Below, piece after piece: positions 7,669 through 13,889 of a stretch of 14,085 nt of DNA. The number at the start of each line of letters is the position of its first letter. Positions within the stretch are counted from its first letter, which is position 1. The stretch comes from JABDOU01 sp041609995 (GTDB lineage: Bacteria > Actinomycetota > Acidimicrobiia > Spongiisociales > SHLN01), in assembly GCA_041609995.1 (NCBI GenBank), contig JBFIPU010000074.1, positions 1 to 14,085 on the forward strand, written 5' to 3'. Position numbers and translations under genes: made by a program. Under the pieces are notes generated by a model. That model was not told where the DNA came from and made no database searches. It saw only the letters and a list, made by a program, of their open reading frames with translations.

Positions 7669-7731
7669 CCCGCCGTGCGACGACGCGGCCGCGTCTTCAG
7701 ACGGTTCCAGGCGCTCCTCCTTTGGCGTCCA

Positions 7732-7763
7732 CGAGGTGGTGGCGACAACTCGCCACCACCTCG
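7732..7763 (-). promoter_or_regulatory. Perfect 14-bp hairpin between dctP and dctQ
   Basis: CGAGGTGGTGGCGA (7732-7745) and TCGCCACCACCTCG (7750-7763) are exact inverted repeats around a 4-base loop. The hairpin begins 7 bases after the dctP stop (transcribed on -) and ends 8 bases before the dctQ Shine-Dalgarno. No T-run follows, so full termination is unlikely. An mRNA-stabilising or partial-attenuation role that raises DctP over the permeases is the usual reading of such intercistronic hairpins. That role is inferred. Confidence 0.75.
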
Positions 7764-7770
7764 AATGGGC

Positions 7771-8889
7771 TCAATACTGGGCCTTGATCTCCTGCATCCT
7801 GTCATACATGGCCTGGGCAGGCACGCCTTCGGCCTCCCGGTCGGCGATCCATGCGTCGGTCACGGATTGGCCCAAGGCTTGCCAGCGAGCGAGCTCTTCC
7901 GCCGGCAGGACATACTTCTCGATGCCCTCGTCGATGGCGATCTGGGACACGGAGTCGTAGGCGGCGTCATAGACCTGCGCCGCGTTCAACGACATCTCCC
8001 GACCCAACTCCAGCATCACCGCCTGGGTGTCCGGGGTGAGCGCATCCCAGGCTTCCTTGTTCATCACCAGGTACTGGGCTGCCACGTAGCAGTCGCATTC
8101 GGTGCCGTAGGCCAGTTCCGGGTAGAGCTGAAAGCTCTGCAGGCCGGAGACCGCGATCATCAATCCATCGATGACCCCGGTGCTGAGGGAGTCGAAGATC
8201 TGCGGCGCCGGCATCCCTACCGGGCTGCCACCCATGGCTTCGATCACCTGGCCCATGATGCGGGTGGGGAAGCGCAGCGTCAGGCCTTCGACGTCCTCCA
8301 ACGTCTGCACCGGCCGGTCCTTGGTCCAGAGGTCACCGATGTCGTGCACCCACAGTCCCAGCAACTGCACGTCGCCGTATTCCTCTTGCAGCTGGGGGAA
8401 CTCGTCATAGAGGTCCCAGAGCGTGCGGGTCGCCTGCTGGGCCGTTTCGAACTGGAACGGTTGCTCGATGATCTCGGTGACCGGGAACACGCCGGAGTGA
8501 TAGCCCTGTAGGGCCCATCCCAGATCCTGGCCTCCGACAACCGTGTTCTCGAACGTCGCCGGTGCGGCTGCCAGCGAGCCTCCCGCATTGAATTCGACCG
8601 TGACTGTTCCGTTCGTGGCCTCGTTCACCGCCTGGGCATAGGGCTCCAGCGCACCGACCTGGATCGGATGCTGGGCCGGGAAAGGATGACCCAGGCTCAA
8701 GGTCACCGGTTCGCCGAAATCCATCTCGGGTTGGGTGTCCGTCGTGGCCTCGGTCGTGGTGGTCGTCGTCTCAGCCGATGTCGTACTGGTTGTCGTTTCC
8801 GCTTCGGTGGTTTCGGTTGTCGTGTCGCCACCGCAGGCTGCTGCCAAGAGAGCGATGACCACGAACAACGCTGGGAGCTTTCTACCCAT
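7771..8889 (-). CDS. dctP: TRAP transporter substrate-binding lipoprotein (DctP)
   Basis: Extracytoplasmic solute receptor of 372 residues. The N-terminus is a lipoprotein signal: basic start, hydrophobic stretch and lipobox LAAAC with Cys19. A Thr/Glu/Ala-only linker follows at about 23-52, typical of surface lipoproteins in some high-GC Gram-positive groups, then the mature domain from about residue 60. Family signs: LSLGHPFPAQHP, LEDVEGLTLRFPT (197-209) with the Arg region that usually binds the substrate carboxylate, and PAPQIFDSLSTGVIDGL (227-243). The pair Cys265/Cys267 (ECDC) is unusual. The ATG at 8889 is chosen for its strong Shine-Dalgarno AAAGGAGG (8896-8903) at 6 bases and for the signal peptide. 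The open frame extends far upstream but has no matching content there. First gene of dctPQM and divergent from the aldehyde dehydrogenase. Confidence 0.95.
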   Translation of the reverse strand: MGRKLPALFVVIALLAAACGGDTTTETTEAETTTSTTSAETTTTTTEATTDTQPEMDFGEPVTLSLGHPFPAQHPIQVGALEPYAQAVNEATNGTVTVEFNAGGSLAAAPATFENTVVGGQDLGWALQGYHSGVFPVTEIIEQPFQFETAQQATRTLWDLYDEFPQLQEEYGDVQLLGLWVHDIGDLWTKDRPVQTLEDVEGLTLRFPTRIMGQVIEAMGGSPVGMPAPQIFDSLSTGVIDGLMIAVSGLQSFQLYPELAYGTECDCYVAAQYLVMNKEAWDALTPDTQAVMLELGREMSLNAAQVYDAAYDSVSQIAIDEGIEKYVLPAEELARWQALGQSVTDAWIADREAEGVPAQAMYDRMQEIKAQY

Positions 8890-8988
8890 CACGTTCCTCC
8901 TTTGGAGCCCGGCTAAGAAACCGGGGTAAGCGAATCCTATCGCCGGACCCCATCGCCCGCTGACCACCGGGCGGTAGAGTGATTCGTC
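8890..8988. promoter_or_regulatory. Divergent promoter region dctP / aldehyde dehydrogenase
   Basis: A 99-base gap. On the minus side there is TAGGAT (8934-8939, read on -) and then a leader with AAAGGAGG before dctP. On the plus side TAGAGT (8975-8980) lies 8 bases before the ALDH ATG, with no Shine-Dalgarno, so that mRNA may be leaderless or nearly so. No convincing -35 boxes were found. A short CCCGG/CCGGG inverted repeat lies in the dctP leader. Called by eye only. Confidence 0.35.
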
Positions 8989-10449
8989 ATGGAAGCGCCA
9001 GTTCTGATCGGCCGGGAGCGACGCTTCTCCCCCGACCGTGCCATTACCAATCCGGCCCGCCACGCCGAAGTGGTCGGGCACATGACCATCGGTACGGCAG
9101 CCGAGGCGGAGGCTGCCGTGAGCGTGGCGGCCGACGCGTTCGAGGAATGGTCGACATCCACCGCCGCCGATCGCGCCTCTCTCCTCCTGGCTGCAGCCGA
9201 GGAGTTGGAAGGCGGCGACTCGATGAGGGCGAACGTGCTCACGAGAGAGCACGGCAAGCCGCACCACGAAGCAGCTCATGATGTGGCCGGCGCCCACCGC
9301 ATCCTGCGCTATTACGCCGGTCTGGCCGACCGGTTCGATGAGCCGGAGGTGACCGAGGATCGCCTCGGTCGGATCGTCCGGCGCCATCGGCCGATGGGAC
9401 CGATGGCCGTCATCGTCCCGTGGAACGCGCCCGTCTACCTGGCCTATCTCATGATCGCCCCCGCATTGCTGGCAGGCAACACCGTGGTGGTCAAGCCCGC
9501 CAGCTACACACCCCTCGCTCTGAGCGATACGCTCGGGATTCTCCTCCGACATCTTCCCCCGGGGGTTGTCAACTCGGTGCCGGGTCCCGGGACCGAGGTG
9601 GGATCCATGCTCACGCGCCATCCCGGCATCCGCGGGATTCGATTCACCGGCAGCACCGAAACGGGGAAGCAGTTGATTCGAGACTCGGCCGATACGGTCA
9701 AGAACCTCGGTTTGGAACTCGGGGGCAATGACCCGGCGGTCGTACTCGAAGGTGCCCGCGTGACCGATCGCATGGTGTCAGAGTTCGTTCGGGGGGTGTA
9801 CGCCGGCACCGGACAGATCTGCTACAACATCAAGCGCATCTATGTTCACCGCTCCCACCTCGACGATTTCGTCGACCGGTTCACAGCGGCGGTCGACGAG
9901 CTCGTCATCGGAGATGGCCTGGATCCCCGGGTGACCATGGGTCCTCTCAACAATGAGGCGCAATTTCGCTTCGTCAACGAGCTGGTGGAACGATCAGCCG
10001 CCGGCGGGGCCAAGGTGGCGACCGTCGGCAAGCCCCTCGATCCCGCGTCCTGGGAAGACGGTTGGTTCGTTCGACCATCCGTGGTCACCGAACTGACGCA
10101 GGGGGCGGAGCTCGTCCAATGTGAGCAATTCGGCCCGGTGGTGCCCATCCTGGCCTTCGACACCGAGGAGGAGGCGGTTGCACTGGCGAATCAGACCGAA
10201 TTCGGGTTGGCCGCGTCCGTGTGGGATGAAGACATCGATCACGCGTTCGAGGTGGCTTCCCAGATCGAGGCGGGCACCGTGTTCGTCAACGTGCATCGCA
10301 TCGGGGCATCGGATGTGTCGATGGAGTTCGGGGGATTCAAGCAATCGGGGCTGGGGCGCGGCCACGGCTGGATCGCAGTCGAGGAGTGCAGCGAGCTGCA
10401 GGTGTTGGCCCACCGTCCGGACTGGGTCGAGGCCACGGCACAACACTGA
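8989..10449 (+). CDS. NAD(P)-dependent aldehyde dehydrogenase
   Basis: ALDH-superfamily enzyme of 486 residues, full length, oxidising an aldehyde to the acid in the cytoplasm. Visible: VPWNAPVY with oxyanion-hole Asn146, Lys169 (VVVKPAS) for cofactor, GSTETG (221-226), LELGGNDP with general base Glu243, catalytic Cys278 in GTGQICYN (273-280), EQFGPVVPI (379-387) and SMEFGGFKQSGLGRG near the end. All key residues are kept. The GQICYNIKR context differs from the GQxC(T/S) of common ALDHs. Upstream of ligM and next to an SDR alcohol dehydrogenase, a benzaldehyde or cinnamaldehyde type substrate (vanillin, coniferaldehyde) is plausible, but the substrate is not shown by sequence. There is no Shine-Dalgarno at the ATG. 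The stop is 85 bases before ligM. Confidence 0.92.
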   Translation: MEAPVLIGRERRFSPDRAITNPARHAEVVGHMTIGTAAEAEAAVSVAADAFEEWSTSTAADRASLLLAAAEELEGGDSMRANVLTREHGKPHHEAAHDVAGAHRILRYYAGLADRFDEPEVTEDRLGRIVRRHRPMGPMAVIVPWNAPVYLAYLMIAPALLAGNTVVVKPASYTPLALSDTLGILLRHLPPGVVNSVPGPGTEVGSMLTRHPGIRGIRFTGSTETGKQLIRDSADTVKNLGLELGGNDPAVVLEGARVTDRMVSEFVRGVYAGTGQICYNIKRIYVHRSHLDDFVDRFTAAVDELVIGDGLDPRVTMGPLNNEAQFRFVNELVERSAAGGAKVATVGKPLDPASWEDGWFVRPSVVTELTQGAELVQCEQFGPVVPILAFDTEEEAVALANQTEFGLAASVWDEDIDHAFEVASQIEAGTVFVNVHRIGASDVSMEFGGFKQSGLGRGHGWIAVEECSELQVLAHRPDWVEATAQH

Positions 10450-10534
10450 ACCCCCCGGGAGTTCAGGTTCGATAAGATCCGATTCCAGCTGGCACTGCGT
10501 TCTCCCGTGCCAGGCCGGGTCCGGAAGGAGACCA
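10450..10534 (+). promoter_or_regulatory. ligM leader with inverted repeat and ribosome-binding site
   Basis: The gap between ALDH and ligM contains CTGGCAC (10489-10495) and GTGCCAG (10507-10513), a 7-bp inverted repeat with an 11-base loop. A TAAGAT box (10473-10478) lies upstream and GGAAGGAG (about 10522-10529) is a good Shine-Dalgarno for the ATG at 10535. The repeat could be a hairpin or an operator overlapping an internal promoter. Which one is not decided by sequence. Confidence 0.4.
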
Positions 10535-11935
10535 ATGGGTAAGAGAAGCCTCGAAGAGATCCTGCAATCGGTGGACAACACCGTCGACTTGCTCCGCAAC
10601 TCGAAGATCGGCGCATATGTGTATCCGGTCGTGGCATCGGAGTTCACGAACTGGCGAGACGAGCAGCGGGCCTGGCGCGAAACCGCTGTGCTCTACGACC
10701 AGTCACATCACATGGCCGAACTGACCGTCGAAGGGCCGGGGGCCTACGATCTACTGTCGGGCCTCGCCATCAACAGTTTCGCCGATTTCGACACCTCGAA
10801 AGCCAAACACTTCGTCCCTTGCAGCCACGACGGATATGTCATCGGCGACGTCATTCTCTTTCGGGAAGGGGAGGAACGCTTCAACATGGTCGGCCGGGCC
10901 CCGACCGTCAACTGGGTTCAGTTCCACGCCGAGACCGGCGGCCACGACGTCAGCTATGAACGCGACGACCGCTCACCGTCTCGCCCGGGACGCCATGGTG
11001 TGGTGCGGCGCCACTATCGATATCAGATCCAGGGCCCCAAGGCCAAGGCCATCATCGAAGAACTGAACGGCGGTCCGCTGGACGAGCACAGGTTCTTCCG
11101 GGTGGGCAACATGAATGTCGCCGGGCGGCAGGTCCCGGCCTTCAATCACGGAATGGCCGGCGAACCCGGAGTCGAGATATGGGGCCCCTACGAAGAGGGC
11201 GACGAGGTACGCGATGAGATCTTGCGGGTCGGCGCCAACCACGGCCTCGCCCAGGTCGGCGCCCGCGCCTACTCCACAAACACCCTCGAGTCCGGGTGGA
11301 TCCCTTCACCCTTGCCCGCGGTGTACACCGGTGAGGCGATGAAGCCGTATCGCGAATGGCTGACCGAGGACAGCTATGAGGCGTCAGGGTCGATCGGGGG
11401 AAGTTTCGTCTCCCACGACATCGAGGACTACTACCTGACGCCGCACGCACTCGGATACGACTTCTATGTCAACCACGACCACGACTTCATCGGCGCCGAT
11501 GCCCTCAAGGTCCATTCCGAGCAACCCCAACGCCACAAGGTGACCTTCGAATGGAACCCCGACGATGTCACGCGGGTATGGCAGTCGATGTTCAACCCAC
11601 CCGGCGAGAACTTCAAATACCTGGACATGCCGCAGGCCAACTACACGTCGGCAACTTATGACAGCGTGCTGCGAGACGGCCGGCACGTCGGCTTCTCCAT
11701 GTTCAGCGGGTACACCTTCAACGATCGGGCGTTCGTGTCGCTCGGTGTCGTCGACCCGGATGTGAACGTCGGCGATCAGCTCACCCTGGTCTGGGGAGAA
11801 GAGAACGGCGGCACCGGGAAGACGACCGTGGAGCGACACACCCAGACCGAGATCCGCGTACGGGTGGCACCGACCCCCTACTCACAGAGCGCCCGGGAGA
11901 GCTACGCCGCCGGGTGGAGAAGCCAGGACAGCTGA
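10535..11935 (+). CDS. ligM: Vanillate/3-O-methylgallate O-demethylase (LigM, GcvT-like, THF-dependent)
   Basis: Aminomethyltransferase (GcvT)-fold enzyme of 466 residues, close to Sphingobium LigM (about 471). It moves the methoxyl methyl of vanillate to tetrahydrofolate, giving protocatechuate and 5-methyl-THF. Blocks shared with LigM as I recall it: LRNSKIGAYVYPVVASEF (20-37), VLYDQSHHM (52-60), VGRAP (119-123), DDRSPSRP (144-151), YQIQGPKA (163-170), GMAGEPGVEIWGPYE (206-220), YSTNTLESGWIPSPLPA (246-262), SYEASGSIGGSFVS and TLVWGEENGG. Arg121 and Tyr246 correspond to the substrate-site Arg122 and Tyr247. The ATG is preceded by GGAAGGAG, while the longer in-frame extension overlaps ALDH and is not coding. 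DesA (syringate) is a close relative, so syringate activity is possible. No metF or formyl-THF ligase for methyl recycling is in view. The 3' end has a broken duplicate downstream. Confidence 0.93.
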   Translation: MGKRSLEEILQSVDNTVDLLRNSKIGAYVYPVVASEFTNWRDEQRAWRETAVLYDQSHHMAELTVEGPGAYDLLSGLAINSFADFDTSKAKHFVPCSHDGYVIGDVILFREGEERFNMVGRAPTVNWVQFHAETGGHDVSYERDDRSPSRPGRHGVVRRHYRYQIQGPKAKAIIEELNGGPLDEHRFFRVGNMNVAGRQVPAFNHGMAGEPGVEIWGPYEEGDEVRDEILRVGANHGLAQVGARAYSTNTLESGWIPSPLPAVYTGEAMKPYREWLTEDSYEASGSIGGSFVSHDIEDYYLTPHALGYDFYVNHDHDFIGADALKVHSEQPQRHKVTFEWNPDDVTRVWQSMFNPPGENFKYLDMPQANYTSATYDSVLRDGRHVGFSMFSGYTFNDRAFVSLGVVDPDVNVGDQLTLVWGEENGGTGKTTVERHTQTEIRVRVAPTPYSQSARESYAAGWRSQDS

Positions 11936-11969
11936 GCCCCCCGCACCACTTCGAATCCGGGAGACGCCG

Positions 11970-12174
11970 TTCATCCTCTCCCCCGGCGTGGTCGACTCCG
12001 ACATCGAGGGGCGATCAACTCACCCTGGTCTGGGGAGAAGAGAACGGCGAGGACCGGGAAGACGACCGTGGAGCGACCCACCCAGACCGAGATCCGCGTA
12101 CGGGTGGCACCGACCCTCTACTCACAGGGCGCCCGGGAGAGCTACGCCGTCGGGTGGAGAAGCCAGGACAGCTA
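11970..12174 (+). pseudogene. Frameshifted second copy of the ligM 3' end
   Basis: Bases 12010-12174 repeat 11771-11935, the last 165 bases of ligM, with about ten differences. After 12059 the frame and stop position of ligM are kept (tail GWRSQDS, then TAG instead of TGA). Its four sense substitutions there all change the residue (His-Pro, Pro-Leu, Ser-Gly, Ala-Val), as expected under relaxed selection. A one-base insertion near 12049 breaks the frame. Upstream, 11970-12008 reads FILSPGVVDSDIE in a third frame, matching FVSLGVVDPDVN of ligM but clearly more diverged. So the segment looks like the remains of a diverged paralogue whose tail was recently copied, converted or joined, not a simple fresh duplication. 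No start or ribosome-binding site precedes it. An assembly fault is the main alternative. Confidence 0.8.
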
Positions 12175-12179
12175 GACCC

Positions 12180-12222
12180 CGGCAGTGGCTCGGAACGGTC
12201 GCGACCGCCAGTTGCCGTTTTT
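12180..12222 (+). terminator. Rho-independent terminator after the ligM region
   Basis: CGGCAGTGGC (12180-12189) pairs imperfectly with GCCAGTTGCCG (12207-12217): TGGC/GCCA inside and CGGCA/TGCCG outside. An inner GGTCGCGACC palindrome is present, and TTTTT (12218-12222) follows. It begins 6 bases after the stop of the broken ligM copy and its T-run touches the stop of the converging monooxygenase gene. It probably ends the ALDH-ligM transcript. Confidence 0.6.
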
Positions 12223-13748
12223 CACTGCCCGCTGGCCGTCGCCACGGCGTCTTCGCCGGCGGCACCATCGGCCCAGGCGATGTAGTGGTCGGGCCGGACC
12301 AGCACCGCGTCGTGGCCGTATTGCGCTGCGGTCAGCCGGTCGACCTGCTTCACCTCGAGGGGTACTCCCAACCGACGCGCTTCGTCGACCACCGACCCGA
12401 CGTCCGCTGCCAGAGCGGAGAGGATCGTGAAGTCGCCGCCCAGGTCGCCGAATGGAACCCGGGGTGGAGGCAGCAGGTGACCGGGCCGGGCGGCCAGGCT
12501 GTGCTCACCAACTGCACTCGTGATTCCGCCGGGCGGGCCCGCGACGATGGACGACCCTTCGTAGTGGGGGGCAAACGTGTTCACCGCCCGACCCGATCCG
12601 GTCCGGCGATTGCGCCAGGCCTGCTCGAAATCGTCGTCGGCCGGGTCGTGTTCGCGGAGAAATCGGCGATCGTCTTCGATGAACGCCTCGATGAAGTCAC
12701 GTGCCGTGGACACAAACACCGCGCGCCGTTCCTCGGTGTAGCTGTCGAGCAGTTTCTCGGTCCCCCATCCCTGTAGCACCGCGGCCATCTTCCAGCCGAG
12801 ATTTCGGGCATCCTCGAACCCGGTGTTGATCCCATATCCGCCATAGGGCGGGTGGCTGTGGGCGGCGTCGCCGGCGATCAACAGTCTTCCCTGCCGGTAG
12901 GTATCGGCGATGGCGATGCGCAGGTCCCAGAAGCCGTGGTAGACGAGCTCGACATCGAACTCCGCGCCGACGGCTTGATGGAGCATTGCGGCCGGGTCGG
13001 CCCCCCCGGCCTTTTCGTCGACGGGGGCGTGAAAGAACCACTCGCTCTCCCCGTCGACGGTTCCGAGAAACCGCCAGTAGCCGTCGAGCGCCGGATCGAG
13101 CACGAAGAAGAACGCCGCATCTTCGTGACGGGCGGCGAGTAGATCCCGCAGCTGATGGGATCGAAATACCAACAAGACCATTCGCCGGTCGTGATCGGTC
13201 CGCGTCTCCCCGATTCCCGCCTGGCTGCGAACAACGGACCGGCTGCCGTCGCACCCGACCACGAAGTCGGCGAACATCCGGCCCCGATTAGTGTCGACGA
13301 ACGCACCCGAATCATCCTGGCCGACAGACAGCGCCGCGGTGTCGTAACGGACCTCGATGCCGGAAATCTGGTCGGCCCGCGCACGGAGGGCCCGCTCGGT
13401 GAGGTACTGCGGGAGGCGTTCGCTGGCGGCGAAGTAGAACTGGTCGACGTCGCTGCGTCGGAACCAGGCGTGGGCGTAATCGCCGAGCAGACTTCCGAAC
13501 GCGTTCACCCCACCCGAACGAATGTGCGGCGGCGTGGGTCTCAGGCTGCGCACCGTGTCTTCCACTCCCCAACTGCGGAGATGTTCCATGGTGCGCTGGG
13601 TGAGGTTCTGTCCCTTGGGGATCCGGTGCAGGTCCCGGGTCTTTTCGAGCACCGTGGTGGCGATGCCCCGTTGGCCCAGCTCGATCGCCAGGCCCAGGCC
13701 GACCGGCCCGCCCCCGACGATCACTACCTGCGTTTCGTTGTTGGCCAC
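12222..13748 (-). CDS. FAD-dependent aromatic monooxygenase, MhpA/phenol-hydroxylase type
   Basis: Group A flavoprotein monooxygenase of 508 residues, cytoplasmic, using NAD(P)H and O2 to hydroxylate an aromatic ring. Visible: GGGPVG (12-17) for FAD, NLTQRTMEHLRSWG (48-61), DG motif VVGCDG (163-168), GD motif RLLIAGDAAHSHPPYGGYG (288-306), then NTGFEDARNLGWKM. The last ~120 residues resemble the C-terminal thioredoxin-like domain of phenol-hydroxylase relatives. It is longer than, and different from, PobA. The GTG at 13748 is preferred: AGGAGA lies 4 bases upstream, and the next residues run straight into the FAD motif. A longer frame up to ATG 13970 would overlap the divergent ABC gene. Related enzymes hydroxylate 3-hydroxyphenylpropionate, resorcinols or polyketides. 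The substrate is not resolvable here. Confidence 0.88.
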   Translation of the reverse strand: MANNETQVVIVGGGPVGLGLAIELGQRGIATTVLEKTRDLHRIPKGQNLTQRTMEHLRSWGVEDTVRSLRPTPPHIRSGGVNAFGSLLGDYAHAWFRRSDVDQFYFAASERLPQYLTERALRARADQISGIEVRYDTAALSVGQDDSGAFVDTNRGRMFADFVVGCDGSRSVVRSQAGIGETRTDHDRRMVLLVFRSHQLRDLLAARHEDAAFFFVLDPALDGYWRFLGTVDGESEWFFHAPVDEKAGGADPAAMLHQAVGAEFDVELVYHGFWDLRIAIADTYRQGRLLIAGDAAHSHPPYGGYGINTGFEDARNLGWKMAAVLQGWGTEKLLDSYTEERRAVFVSTARDFIEAFIEDDRRFLREHDPADDDFEQAWRNRRTGSGRAVNTFAPHYEGSSIVAGPPGGITSAVGEHSLAARPGHLLPPPRVPFGDLGGDFTILSALAADVGSVVDEARRLGVPLEVKQVDRLTAAQYGHDAVLVRPDHYIAWADGAAGEDAVATASGQ

Positions 13749-13889
13749 TGCGTCTCCTGGTCGAACCCTAGAGACAGGTCGCCTACGCTCGTGCCGGTGC
13801 ATGGTGGTGACCTCCGGCCCTAGCCGTGAAAGGGCCCGACCGGTAGCGTTGGTCGGGTCGAGTGTTGAGGGAGGCAGGATGGGGTATCT
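13749..13889. promoter_or_regulatory. Divergent intergenic region, monooxygenase / ABC transporter
   Basis: A 141-base gap between divergent genes, expected to hold both promoters. CCCGACC (13835-13841) and GGTCGGG (13851-13857) form a 7-bp inverted repeat with a 9-base centre, a candidate operator or hairpin. On the minus side TAGGGT (13770-13775 read on -) is a possible -10 for the monooxygenase. No regulator gene is nearby. GGGAGG (13869-13874) precedes a four-codon ORF described in the findings. Confidence 0.35.

Noticed and set aside
7336..8511. Long + strand open frame (391 codons) across dctQ and dctP
   Set aside because: It is antisense to two clearly recognisable TRAP genes. Its translation is His/Arg/Gly-rich without domain motifs, typical of GC-driven shadow frames.
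8735..8929. + strand Val/Ser-repeat open frame, possible low-complexity membrane peptide
   Set aside because: It is the reverse complement of the Thr-rich linker of the DctP lipoprotein.
8890..9621. N-terminal extension of the dctP frame to 9621
   Set aside because: It would run through the opposite strand of the ALDH gene. The ATG at 8889 has a strong Shine-Dalgarno and begins a proper lipoprotein signal peptide.
10121..10534. Upstream extension of the ligM frame
   Set aside because: It overlaps the ALDH 3' part in another frame and is Arg/Ser/Trp-rich. ATG 10535 has GGAAGGAG and gives the LigM N-terminus.
11914..12776. + strand open frames running through the broken ligM copy and under the monooxygenase
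   Set aside because: They read the repeat in the wrong frame and then lie antisense to the monooxygenase. No start signals.
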